Part shown: positions 39,101-51,200 of the stretch, one piece after another
How the letters are laid out: each line of letters opens with the position of its first letter
Numbering within the stretch: the first letter of the stretch is position 1
Assembly: GCA_033675215.1 (NCBI GenBank)
Contig: JAUCNB010000023.1
Location: 124,001-188,000, forward strand
Source: Rhodiola kirilowii
Lineage: Eukaryota; Streptophyta; Magnoliopsida; Saxifragales; Crassulaceae
DNA length: 64,000 nucleotides
Direction of reading: 5' to 3'
The notes under the pieces: model-generated
Told to the model about the DNA's origin: nothing
Seen by the model: the letters and a program-made list of their open reading frames with translations, nothing else
The model's database searches: none
Made by a program: the position numbers and the translations under genes

Positions 39101-42100
39101 AAGTTAGTCTAAGTTCGTCCCAAGTTAGTCTCTTTCCAAGGACGAACTTAGATAAACCTTAGAATGAGACTAACGAGACTAACTTGGGACGAACAAAGAC
39201 AAACTTTAGTCTCAGTCTAAGGTTTGAATAAGTTCGTCCCAAGTTAGTCTCTTTCTAAGGACGAACTTAGACAAACCTTAGAATGAGACTAACGAGACAA
39301 ACTTGGGACGAACAAAGACAAAATTTAGTCTCATTCTAAGGTTTGTATAAGTTCGTCCCAAGTTAGTCTAAGTTCGTCCCAAGTTAGTCTCTTTCTAAAG
39401 ACGAACTTAGATAAACCTTAGAATGAGACTAACGAGACTAACTTGGGACGAACAAAGACAAACTTTAGTCTCATTCTAAGGTTTGTATAAGTTCATCCCA
39501 AGTTAGTCTAAGTTCCTCCCAAGTTAGTCTCTTTCTAAGGACGAACTTAGACAAACCTTAGAATGAGACTAACAAGACTAACTTGGGACGAACAAAGACA
39601 AACTTTAGTCTCATTCTAAGGTTTGTATAAGTTCATCCCAAGTTAGTCTAAGTTCGTCCCAAGTTAGTCTCAATCTAAGGAAGAACTTAGATAAATCTTA
39701 GAATGAGACTAACGAGACTAACTTGGGACGAACAAAGACAAACTTTAGTCTCATTCTAAGGTTTGTATAAGTTCCCCCCAAGTTAGTCTAAGTTCGTCCC
39801 AAGTTAGTCTCTTTCTAAGGACGAACTTAGACAAACCTTAGAATGAGACTAACGAGACTAACTTGGGACGAACAAAGACAAACTTTAGTCTCATTCTAAG
39901 GTTTGTATAAGTTCGTCCCAAGTTTGTCTCTTTCTAAGGACGAACTTAGATAAACCTTAGAATGAGACTAACGAGACTGACTTGGGACGAACAAAGACAA
40001 ACTTTAGTCTCATTCTAAGGTTTGTATAAGTTCATCCCAAGTTGGTCTAAGTTCGTCCCAAGTTAGTCTCTTTCTAAGGACGAACTTAGATAAACCTTAG
40101 AATGAGACTAACGAGACTAACCTGGGACGAACAAAGACAAACTTTAGTCTCATTCTAAGGTTTGTATAAGTTCATCCCAAGTTAGTCTAAGTTCGTCCCA
40201 AGTTAGTCTCTTTCTAAGGACGAGATAAACCTTAGAATGAGACTAACGAGACTAACGAGACTAACTTGGGACGAACAAAGACAAACTTTAGTCTCATTCT
40301 AAAGTTTGTATAAGTTCGTCCCAAGTTAGTCTCTTTCTAAGGAAGAACTTAGACAAACCTTAGAATGAGACTACGAGACTAACTTGGGACGAGAAAAGAC
40401 AAACTTTAGTCTCATTCTAAGGTTTGTATAAGTTCGTCCCAAGTTAATCTAAGTTCGTCCCAAGTTAGTCTCTTTCTAAGGACGAACTTAGATAAACCTT
40501 AGAATGAGACTAACGAGGCTGACTTGGGACGAATAAAGACAAACTTTTGTCTCATTCTAAGGTTTGTGTAAGTTCGTCCCAAGTTAGTCGAAGTTCGTCC
40601 CAAGTTAGTCTCTTTCTAAGGACGAACTTAGATAAACTTTAGAATGAGACTAACGAGACGAACTTGGGACGAAAAAAGACATACTTTAGTCTCATTCTAA
40701 GGTTTGTATAAGTTCGTCCCAAGTTAGTCTAAGTTTGTCCCAAGGTAGTCTCTTTCTAAGGACGAACTTAGATAAACCTTAGAATGAGACTGACGAGACA
40801 AACTTGGGACGAACAAAGACAAACTATAGTCTCATTCTAAGGTTTGTATAAGTTTGTCCCAAGTTAGTCTAAGTTCGTCCCAAGTTAGTATCTTTCTAAG
40901 GACGAACTTAGGCAAACCTTAAAATGAGACTAACGAGACTAACTTGGGACGAACAAAGACAAACTTTAGTCTCATTCTAAGGTTTGTATAAGTTCGTCCC
41001 AAGTTAGTCTAAGTTCGTCCCAAGTTAGTCTCTTTCTAAAGACGAACTTAGATAAACCTTAGAATGAGGCTAACGAGACTAACTTGGGACGAACAAAGAC
41101 AAACTTTAGTCTCATTCTAAGGTTTGTATAAGTTAGTCCCAAGTTAGTCTAAGTTCGTCCCAAGTTAGTCTCTTTCTAAGGACGAACTTAGATAAACCTT
41201 AGAATGAGACTAACGAGACTAACCTGGGACGAACAAAGACAAACTTTAGTCTCATTCTAAGGTTTGTATAAGTTCGTCCCAAGTTAATCTAAGTTCGTCC
41301 CAAGTTAGTCTCTTTCTAAGGACGAAGTTAGGCAAACCTTAAAATGAGACTAACGAGACTAACTTGGGACGAACAAAGACAAACTTTAGTCTCATTCTAA
41401 GGTTTGTATAAGTTCATCCCAAGTTGGTCTAAGTTCGTCCCAAGTTAGTCTCTTTCTAAGGACGAACTTAGATAAACCTTAGAATGAGACTAACGAGACT
41501 AACCTGGGATGAACAAAGACAAACTTTAGTCTCATTCTAAGGTTTGTATAAGTTCATCCCAAGTTAGTCTAAGTTCGTCCCAAGTTAGTCTCTTTCTAAG
41601 GACGAGATAAACCTTAGAATGAGACTAACGAGACTAACTTGGGACGAACAAAGACAAACTTTAGTCTCATTCTAAAGTTTGTATAAGTTCGTCCCAAGTT
41701 AGTCTCTTTCTAAGGACGAACTTAGACAAACCTTAGAATGAGACTACGAGACTAACTTGGGACGAATAAAGACAAACTTTTGTCTCATTCTAAGGTTTGT
41801 GTAAGTTCGTCCCAAGTTAGTCGAAGTTCGTCCCAAGTTAGTCTCTTTCTAAGGACGAACTTAGATAAACTTTAGAATGAGACTAACGAGACGAACCTGG
41901 GACGAACAAAGACAAACTTTAGTCTCATTCTAAGGTTTGTATAAGTTCATCCCAAGTTGGTCTAAGTTCGTCCCAAGTTAGTCTCTTTCTAAGGACGAAC
42001 TTAGATAAACCTTAGAATGAGACTAACGAGACTAACCTGGGACGAACAAAGACAAACTTTAGTCTCATTCTAAGGTTTGTATAAGTTCATCCCAAGTTAG

Positions 42101-44834
42101 TCTAAGTTCGTCCCAAGTTAGTCTCTTTCTAAGGACGAGATAAACCTTAGAATGAGACTAACGAGACTAACTTGGGACGAACAAAGACAAACTTTAGTCT
42201 CATTCTAAAGTTTGTATAAGTTCGTCCCAAGTTAGTCTCTTTCTAAGGACGAACTTAGACAAACCTTAGAATGAGACTACGAGACTAACTTGGGACGAAT
42301 AAAGACAAACTTTAGTCTCATTCTAAGGTTTGTATAAGTTCGTCCCAAGTTAATCTAAGTTCATCCCAAGTTAGTCTCTTTCTAAGGACAAACTTAGATA
42401 AACCTTAGAATGAGACTAACGAGGCTGACTTGGGACGACTAAAGACAAACTTTTGTCTCATTCTAAGGTTTGTGTAAGTTCGTCCCAAGTTAGTCGAAGT
42501 TCGTCCCAAGTTAGTCTCTTTCTAAGGACGAACTTAGATAAACTTTAGAATGAGACTAACGAGACGAACTTGGGACGAACAAAGACAAACTTTAGTCTCA
42601 TTCTAAGGTTTGTATAAGTTCATCCCAAGTTAGTCTAAGTTCCTCCCAAGTTAGTCTCTTTCTAAGGACGAACTTAGACAAACCTTAGAATGAGACTAAC
42701 GAGACTAACTTGGGACGAACAAAGACAAACTTTAGTCTCATTCTAAGGTTTGTATAAGTTCATCCCAAGTTAGTCTAAGTTCGTCCCAAGTTAGTCTCAA
42801 TCTAAGGAAGAACTAAGATAAACCTTAGAATGAGACTAACGAGACTAACTTGGGACGAACAAAGACAAACTTTAGTCTCATTCTAAGGTTTGTATAAGTT
42901 CGCCTCAAGTTAGTCTAATTCGTCCCAAGTTAGTCTCTTTCTAAGGACGAACTTAGACAAACCTTAGAATGAGACTAACGAGACTAACTTGGGACGAACA
43001 AAGACAAACTTTAGTCTCATTCTAAGGTTTGTATAAGTTCGTCCAAAGTTTGTCTCTTTCTAAGGACGAACTTAGATAAACCTTAGAATGAGACTAACGA
43101 GACTGACTTGGGACGAACAAAGACAAACTTTAGTCTCATTCTACGGTTTGTATAAGTTCATCCCAAGTTGGTCTAAGTTCGTCCCAAGTTAGTCTCTTTC
43201 TAAGGACGAACTTAGATAAACCTTAGAATGAGACTAACGAGACTAACCTGGGACGAACAAAGACAAACTTTAGTCTCATTCTAAGGTTTGTATAAGTTCA
43301 TCCCAAGTTAGTCTAAGTTCGTCCCAAGTTAGTCTCTTTCTAAGGACGAGATAAACCTTAGAATGAGACTAACGAGACTAACGAGACTAACTTGGGACGA
43401 ACAAAGACAAACTTTAGTCTCATTCTAAAGTTTGTATAAGTTCGTCCCAAGTTAGTCTCTTTCTAAGGAAGAACTTAGACAAACCTTAGAATGAGACTAC
43501 GAGACTAACTTGGGACGAGAAAAGACAAACTTTAGTCTCATTCTAAGGTTTGTATAAGTTCGCCCCAAGTTAATCTAAGTTCGTCCCAAGTTAGTCTCTT
43601 TCTAAGGACGAACTTAGATAAACCTTAGAATGAGACTAACGAGGCTGACTTGGGACGAATAAAGACAAACTTTTGTCTCATTCTAAGGTTTGTGTAAGTT
43701 CGTCCCAAGTTAGTCGAAGTTCGTCCCAAGTTAGTCTCTTTCTAAGGACGAACTTAGATAAACTTTAGAATGAGACTAACGAGACGAACTTGGGACGAAC
43801 AAAGACATACTTTAGTCTCATTCTAAGGTTTGTATAAGTTCGTCCCAAGTTAGTCTAAGTTTGTCCCAAGGTAGTCTCTTTCTAAGGACGAACTTAGATA
43901 AACCTTAGAATGAGACTGACGAGACAAACTTGGGACGAACAAAGACAAACTTTAGTCTCATTCTAAGGTTTGTATAAGTTTGTCCCAAGTTAGTCTAAGT
44001 TCGTCCCAAGTTAGTATCTTTCTAAGGACGAACTTAGGCAAACCTTAAAATGAGACTAACGAGACTAACTTGGGACGAACAAAGACAAACTTTAGTCTCA
44101 TTCTAAGGTTTGTATAAGTTAGTCCCAAGTTAGTCTAAGTTCGTCCCAAGTTAGTCTCTTTCTAAAGACGAACTTAGATAAACCTTAGAATGAGGCTAAC
44201 GAGACTAACTTGGGACGAACAAAGACAAACTTTAGTCTCATTCTAAGGTTTGTATAAGTTAGTCTAAAGTTAGTCTAAGTTCGTCCCAAGTTAGTCTCTT
44301 TCTAAGGACGAACTTAGATAAACCTTAGAATGAGACTAACGAGACAAACTTGGGACGAACAAAGACAAACTTTAGTCTCATTCTAAGGTTTGTATAAGTT
44401 CGTCCCAAGTTAGTCTAAGTTCGTCCCAAGTTAGTCTCTTTCTAAGGACGAAGTTAGGCAAACCTTAAAATGAGACTAACGAGACTAACTTGGGACGAAC
44501 AAAGACAAACTTTAGTCTCATTCTAAGGTTTGTATAAGTTCATCCCAAGTTGGTCTAAGTTCGTCCCAAGTTAGTTTCTTTCTAAGGACGAACTTAGATA
44601 AACCTTAGAATGAGACTAACGAGACTAACCTGGGATGAACAAAGACAAACTTTAGTCTCATTCTAAGGTTTGTATAAGTTCATCCCAAGTTAGTCTAAGT
44701 TCGTCCCAAGTTAGTCTCTTTCTAAGGACGAGATAAACCTTAGAATGAGACTAACGAGACTAACTTGGGACGAACAAAGACAAACTTTAGTCTCATTCTA
44801 AAGTTTGTATAAGTTCGTCCCAAGTTTGTCTCTT

Positions 44835-47684
44835 CCAAACCGACCACCATACCGCACAAATCCCGAAGAGACAAAGGAGATACAAAGGCAGGTACAAGAA
44901 CTTTTAAATAAAGGTTATGTACGTGAAAGTTTAAGTCCTTGTGCTGTCCCTGTTATTTTAGTTCCTAAGAAGGATGGTTCTTGGCGTATGTGTGTTGATT
45001 GTAGGGCCATAAACAATATTACTGTTCGATATCGTCATCCTATTCCTAGGTTAGATGATATGCTTGATGAACTTAGTGGCTCTATGATATTCTCTAAGGT
45101 TGATTTGCGTAGTGGATATCATCAAATTCGGATGAAAGAGGGAGATGAATGGAAAACGGCATTCAAAACAAAATTTGGATTGTATGAGTGGTTAGTCATG
45201 CCGTTTGGATTAACTAATGCACCTAGTACTTTCATGAGGTTAATGAATCATGTCTTGAGAGCTTACATTGGAAGATTTGTTGTTGTTTACTTTGATGACA
45301 TCTTGATATACAGCAAGTCTATAGATGAGCATATTGATCATATCAAACTTGTGTTAGATGTTCTTAGGAGGGAACAGTTATATGCTAACATGGACAAGTG
45401 CTCATTTTGCACGAAGAAGGTTGTTTTTCTTGGCTATGTCGTTTCAGGGCAAGGAATTGAGGTTGACGAATCAAAAGTTGAGGCAATCAAGAATTGGCCT
45501 ACTCCTCTCAATATGAGTCAAGTAAGAAGTTTTCATGGTCTTGCTGGTTTCTATAGAAGGTTTGTTAAGGATTTTAGTACCATTGCTGCCCCATTGAATG
45601 AGTTAACAAAGAAGGGTGTTGTTTTCAAATGGGATGTGCCTCAAGAAAATGCTTTCAAAGAGCTTAAGAAACGATTAACGGAGTCACCGGTGCTTGTTCT
45701 TCCTGATTTTAACAAAACTTTTGAAATAGAGTGTGATGCTAGTGGAATAGGTATTGGTGGTGTCTTAATGCAAGAAAGCAAACCGATAGCATATTTTAGT
45801 GAGAAATTGGGCGGTGCAAAGTTGAACTATTCAGTTTATGATAAGGAATTGTATGCTTTAGTTCGTGTGCTTGAAACTTGGCAACATTACTTATGGACTA
45901 AGGAGTTTGTCATTCATTCTGATCATGAAGCATTGAAACATCTTAAGGGTCAAGCTAAGCTCAATAGGAGGCATGCTAAATGGGTAGAATTCATTGAGAC
46001 TTTCCCATATGTTGTGAGATATAAGAAGGGTAAAGAAAACATGGTTGCTGATGCTCTATCTCGTAGACATGTTTTGTTGAACCAATTAGAGGTAAAAGTG
46101 CTTGGACTTGAAAGTTTGAAAGCTTTGTATGTTGCTGATCCTTACTTTTCAGAACCATATGAAAGATGTCAAGATGGAAAAGGATGGGATAAGTATCATA
46201 TGCATGATGGATTTCTTTTTAGAGCTAACAAACTTTGTGTTCCTGATTGTTCGGTTAGGCTTTTGTTATTGCAAGAATCACATGCAGATGGTTTAATGGG
46301 TCATTTTGGCCGGGAGAAGACTTATGAGATGCTTGCTGATCATTTTTATTGGCCAAAGATGAGGAAGGATGTTGAAAGATTCGTGCAGCGATGCATTACA
46401 TGTCACAAAGCTAAGTCAAAACTTAACCCTCACGGTTTATATACTCCTCTACCAGTTCCTAGTGTTCCTTGGGAAGATATTAGTATGGATTTTGTGTTAG
46501 GACTACCTAAAACTAAGAGGGGAAGGGATTCAGTTTTTGTTGTTGTTGATAGATTCTCGAAGATGGCACATTTCATTCCATGTCATAAGAGCGATGATGC
46601 TTCACATGTGGCTGATTTATTTTTCAGGGAGGTTGTGCGTCTGCATGGAGTACCAAGGACGATCGTATCTGATCGTGATGTGAAGTTTATGAGCTACTTT
46701 TGGAAGACATTATGGGGAAAGCTTGGGACCAAGCTATTGTTTTCAACAACTTGTCACCCACAAACTGATGGCCAAACGGAGGTGGTAAACCGTACCCTTT
46801 CAACGTTACTAAGGACTATGATCAAGAAGAACCTAAGGGAATGGGAAGAGTGCTTGCCGCACATCGAGTTCGCTTACAATAGGGCAGTTCACTCTACCAC
46901 AAGCATGTGCCCATTTGAGGTGGTTTATGGATTCAAACCCATTTCACCACTCGACTTGCTGCCACTTCCATTGCAAGAACGAAGTAATATGGAGGCCTCA
47001 AAGCGTGCTCCATATGTGAGCAGGATTCACGAGAAGACTAAGGAGCAGATTGAGAAAAAGGTAAAGTATTACGCACACAAGGCTAACAAGAACCGAAAGA
47101 AGGTAACGTTTGAACCCGGAGATCTAGTTTGGATACATCTACGTAAAGAACGTTTTCCGGAGAAACGCAAGTCCAAATTCATGCCTCGTGGGGATGGACC
47201 ATTCAAAGTGTTAGCAAAAATAAATGACAATGCCTACAAGATTGAACTTCCAGAAGACTATGCGGTGAGTCCCACTTTCAACGTGGCTGACTTGTCGCCT
47301 TACTTGGGTGAAGAAGAATCAGAGTCGAGGACGACTCTTTTTGAAGAGGGGGAGGATGATGAGGACACACTAGATGATGAGGACACACTAGCCTCACCTC
47401 GTCGGTCATCTACTATTACAAGTAATCCTATACAACTACAAGCTGATGCATCGACGAAAGAAGCTTTCAAAGGTCCAATGACTAGGAACCGAGCAAAACA
47501 AATTCAACATGAGGTGAATTCACTCCTAGTTGATTGTTATACTACAATTGATGAGAACTTTATGCTGCCTAAATCTAGTGTGCTTTTATTACTCAGATTC
47601 TCAAAAGTGGATGGACATAAAAGAAGGGACACTTATGGAGGACTCATTCACGAAGAACAAAGGGAGAAGTCTAACATCATTTAG
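44835..47684 (+). pseudogene. Ty3/Gypsy pol remnant (RT, RNase H, integrase), copy 1
   Basis: This is a fossil polyprotein segment of about 949 codons without its natural start. The frame simply continues leftward into satellite DNA to about 44,805, so those first codons are not retroelement sequence. Reverse transcriptase spans roughly 44,860-45,450, with the YFDD motif at 45,288-45,299. RNase H lies near 45,700-46,065 and ends just before ADALSRR. The integrase zinc-binding region is near 46,280-46,405, followed by the integrase core (about 46,440-46,900, with DISMDF, SDRD and TDGQTE signatures) and a basic C-terminal region. The last 109 codons or so lie inside the 3' LTR and include [10 protein letters not shown]. 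Reading of pol into the LTR is, as I recall, known for CRM-type elements. The element is broken, so no activity is implied. Confidence 0.9.
47342..47356 (+). other. Polypurine tract, copy 1
   Basis: The purine run gaagagggggagga lies directly before the TGATGAGG start of the LTR. In LTR elements such a tract marks the 5' boundary of the 3' LTR. Its exact abutment supports the LTR start chosen at 47,357. Confidence 0.8.
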
Positions 47685-48283
47685 TGCAAGAAAGAAAGCA
47701 ATAAAGGACCAGAATTGATGCTTTTCCCTTAGAACATCAAACCAAGCACAAATTGAAAGCATGGCTATTAATAGTATTGCACAAAGATCAATCATGGGCA
47801 CTTATGGCTGAACAAGGATCAAAGGAGAATGCACAAGACTCCATGGTGGCTGCTCATTGCTCAAAAGAGGCTACTCAAGATCCCATGGTGGCTCCACAAG
47901 TCCAGAACACATGCATTTACTTTCATTTCTTAGTATTAATCCTCATCTACATGTATTTTGAAAACACATTCAGATTTTGGAAATTTTATTCATCAACATT
48001 TCAGATTTAGCTATTGCTACATCTTTTTTCAAGAGAGAGTTCTCTACCCCCTTGCTCTTGTAGTTTCCTTGTGAGATTGCATAAGCGGTCGTTCGACGGC
48101 AACCAAATTGTGCTTCCAACTTCGTGCGTGGTTGTGTGGTTTGGAAACTTAGAGTGTGGTTAGGCAATTACTTGTTGCAGGTCATTGCACAAGCAGTGGT
48201 TAGCTTCAAGAGTCGTCGGGTTGCACTACCTATCCTCCTCCATCAAATCCTACATCGTGAAGTCCCGCTTCCGCCCCGTATCA
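47357..48283 (+). repeat. 3' LTR of the retroelement remnant, copy 1
   Basis: The LTR is 927 bp and begins TGAT and ends ATCA, the usual TG...CA ends with a 4-base inverted repeat. It follows the polypurine tract immediately, and satellite resumes at the next base. Its first 36 bases are a tandem pair of 18-bp units (tgatgaggacacacta plus two bases), so a start at 47,375 is a less favoured alternative. Further in, an imperfect repeat around ccatggtggct appears twice. I could not place a TATA box or polyadenylation site with confidence. No second LTR is present for dating. Confidence 0.82.
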
Positions 48284-51200
48284 TTTAGTCTCATTCTAAG
48301 GTTTGTGTAAGTTCGTCCCAAGTTAGTCGAAATTCGTCCCAAGTTAGTCTCTTTCTAAGGACGAACTTAGATAAACCTTAGAATGAGACTAACGAGACTA
48401 ACTTGGGACGAACAAAGAAAAACTTTTGTCTCATTCTAAGGTTTGTGTAAGTTCATCCCAAGTTAGTCGAAGTTCGTCCCAAGTTAGAGTCTTCCTAAGG
48501 ACGAACTTAGATAAACCTTAGAATGAGACTAACGAGACTAACTTGGGATGAACAAAGACAAACTTTAGTCTCATTCTAAGGTTTGTATAAGTTCGTCTCA
48601 AGTTAGTCTAAGTTCGTCCCAAGTTAGTCTCTTTCTAAGGAAGAACTTAGATATACCTTAGAATGAGACTAACGAGACCAACTTGGGACGAACAATGACA
48701 AACTTTAGTCTCATTCTAAGGTTTGTATAAGTTCGTCCCAAGTTAGTCTAAGTTCGTCCCAAGTTAGTCTCTTTCTAAGGACGAACTTAGACAAACCTTA
48801 GAATGAGACTAACGAGACTAACTTGGGACGAACAAAGACAAACTTTAGTCTCATCCTAGGTTTGTATAAGTTCATCCCAAGTTAGTCTAAGTTCGTCCCA
48901 AGTTAGTCTCAATCTAAGGAAGAACTTAGATAAACCTTAGAATGAGACTAACGAGACTAACTTGGGACGAACAAAGACAAACTTTAGTCTCATTCTAAGG
49001 TTTGTATAAGTTCGCCCCAAGTTAGTCTAAGTTCGTCCCAAGTTAGTCTCTTTCTAAGGACGAACTTAGACAAACCTTTGAATGAGACTAACGAGACTAA
49101 CTTGGGACGAACAAAGACAAACTTTAGTCTCATTCTAAAGTTTGTATAAGTTCGTCCCAAGTTAGTCTAAGTTCGTCCCAAGTTAGTCTCAATCTAAGGA
49201 AGAACTTAGATAAATCTTAGAATGAGACTAACGAGACTAACTTGGGACGAACAAAGACAAACTTTAGTCTCATTCTAAGGTTTGTATAAGTTCCCCCCAA
49301 GTTAGTCTAAGTTCGTCCCAAGTTAGTCTCTTTCTAAGGACGAACTTAGACAAACCATAGAATGAGACTAACGAGACTAACTTGGGACGAACAAAGACAA
49401 ACTTTAGTCTCATTCTAAGGTTTGTATAAGTTCGTCCCAAGTTTGTCTCTTTCTAAGGACGAACTTAGATAAACCTTAGAATGAGACTAACGAGACTGAC
49501 TTGGGACGAACAAAGACAAACTTTAGTCTCATTCTAAGGTTTGTATAAGTTCATCCCAAGTTGGTCTAAGTTCGTCCCAAGTTAGTCTCTTTCTAAGGAC
49601 GAACTTAGATAAACCTTAGAATGAGACTAACGAGACTAACCTGGGACGAACAAAGACAAACTTTAGTCTCATTCTAAGGTTTGTATAAGTTCATCCCAAG
49701 TTAGTCTAAGTTCGTCCCAAGTTAGTCTCTTTCTAAGGACGAGATAAACCTTAGAATGAGACTAACGAGACTAACGAGACTAACTTGGGACGAACAAAGA
49801 CAAACTTTAGTCTCATTCTAAAGTTTGTATAAGTTCGTCCCAAGTTAGTCTCTTTCTAAGGAAGAACTTAGACAAACCTTAGAATGAGACTACGAGACTA
49901 ACTTGGGACGAGAAAAGACAAACTTTAGTCTCATTCTAAGGTTTGTATAAGTTCGTCCCAAGTTAATCTAAGTTCGTCCCAAGTTAGTCTCTTTCTAAGG
50001 ACGAACTTAGATAAACCTTTGAATGAGACTAACGAGGCTGACTTGGGACGAATAAAGACAAACTTTTGTCTCATTCTAAGGTTTGTGTAAGTTCGTCCCA
50101 AGTTAGTCGAAGTTCGTCCCAAGTTAGTCTCTTTCTAAGGACGAACTTAGATAAACTTTAGAATGAGACTAACGAGACGAACTTGGGACGAACAAAGACA
50201 TACTTTAGTCTCATTCTAAGGTTTGTATAAGTTCGTCCCAAGTTAGTCTAAGTTTGTCCCAAGGTAGTCTCTTTCTAAGGACGAACTTAGATAAACCTTA
50301 GAATGAGACTGACGAGACAAACTTGGGACGAACAAAGACAAACTTTAGTCTCATTCTAAGGTTTGTATAAGTTTGTCCCAAGTTAGTCTAAGTTCGTCCC
50401 AAGTTAGTATCTTTCTAAGGACGAACTTAGGCAAACCTTAAAATGAGACTAACGAGACTAACTTGGGACGAACAAAGACAAACTTTAGTCTCATTCTAAG
50501 GTTTGTATAAGTTCGTCCCAAGTTAGTCTAAGTTCGTCCCAAGTTAGTCTCTTTCTAAAGACGAACTTAGATAAACCTTAGAATGAGGCTAACGAGACTA
50601 ACTTGGGACGAACAAAGACAAAATTTAGTCTCATTCTAAGGTTTGTATAAGTTAGTCCCAAGTTAGTCTAAGTTCGTCCCAAGTTAGTCTCTTTCTAAGG
50701 ACGAACTTAGATAAACCTTAGAATGAGACTAACGAGACTAACCTGGGACGAACAAAGACAAACTTTAGTCTCATTCTAAGGTTTGTATAAGTTCGTCCCA
50801 AGTTAGTCTAAGTTCGTCCCAAGTTAGTCTCTTTCTAAGGACGAAGTTAGGCAAACCTTAAAATGAGACTAACGAGACTAACTTGGGACGAACAAAGACA
50901 AACTTTAGTCTCATTCTAAGGTTTGTATAAGTTCATCCCAAGTTGGTCTAAGTTCGTCCCAAGTTAGTCTCTTTCTAAGGACGAACTTAGATAAACCTTA
51001 GAATGAGACTAACGAGACTAACCTGGGATGAACAAAGACAAACTTTAGTCTCATTCTAAGGTTTGTATAAGTTCATCCCAAGTTAGTCTAAGTTCGTCCC
51101 AAGTTAGTCTCTTTCTAAGGACGAGATAAACCTTAGAATGAGACTAACGAGACTAACTTGGGACGAACAAAGACAAACTTTAGTCTCATTCTAAAGTTTG

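Larger units (their letters stand above)
1..44834. repeat. Satellite array, 140/119-bp monomer, left block
   Basis: The block is an uninterrupted head-to-tail array. The landmark word gaatgagact recurs at 1, 141, 281, 421, 561 and so on, which gives a 140-bp period. A 119-bp form also occurs (1261 to 1380, 1380 to 1499). All monomers run in the same orientation. Monomers differ by scattered substitutions and a few small indels, and shared private variants reveal larger repeat units. No gene, RNA gene or other transposon is visible anywhere in this block. The array starts before base 1. On the right it ends at a junction with a retroelement remnant. I do not recognise the satellite family. Function is unknown; a centromeric or heterochromatic role is inference only. 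Confidence 0.98.
44835..48283 (+). mobile_element. Ty3/Gypsy LTR retroelement remnant 1 (CRM-like chromovirus), broken fossil
   Basis: Only the 3' part of an LTR retroelement is present: pol from the start of reverse transcriptase onward, a polypurine tract, and the 3' LTR. The 5' LTR, gag and protease regions are not in the window, so it is broken. The protein order reverse transcriptase, RNase H, integrase fixes the Ty3/Gypsy superfamily. From memory, the integrase C-terminal region and the reading of pol into the LTR resemble the plant CRM centromeric clade, which is a less certain call. The left edge passes straight into satellite after tctctt, and the right edge passes straight into satellite after the LTR terminal atca. 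With only one LTR, insertion age cannot be estimated from LTR divergence. Confidence 0.93.
39636..49154. repeat. Composite 9.5-kb unit, copy 1 (satellite plus retroelement remnant)
   Basis: This is the first copy of a tandem duplication that carries about 5.2 kb of satellite, the 3.45-kb retroelement remnant and about 0.9 kb of satellite. The offset to copy 2 is 9519 on the left (39701/49220, 40235/49754, 41875/51394, 42421/51940) and 9379 from about 42.8 kb on (43361/52740, both remnants, both flanks). The change of 140 is one satellite monomer absent from copy 2. Within the unit, the satellite itself shows a 3126-bp period (39960/43086, 41062/44188, 41601/44727). Confidence 0.92.

Noticed and set aside
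44805-44834. Start of the pol frame at 44,805
   Set aside because: This stretch is satellite sequence beginning with TTG. The retroelement part begins at about 44,835, so the frame start is an accident of the junction.
1-44834. CRISPR array
   Set aside because: The repeats are contiguous, with no unique spacers of constant length, and the period and setting are those of a eukaryotic satellite.
47753-48010. Small open frame of 85 codons within the first LTR, and its copy at 57,132-57,389
   Set aside because: It lies wholly inside the LTR, has no recognisable domain, and is duplicated only because the LTR is. The minus-strand frames at 47,601-47,801 and 47,970-48,167, their copies, and the plus-strand frame at 47,530-47,718 were rejected for the same reason.
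49931-50122. Open frame of 63 codons on the minus strand
   Set aside because: It is a translation of satellite monomers. The 21-bp subrepeat is seven codons long, so it yields a repeating peptide by chance. No start context, neighbours or family match.
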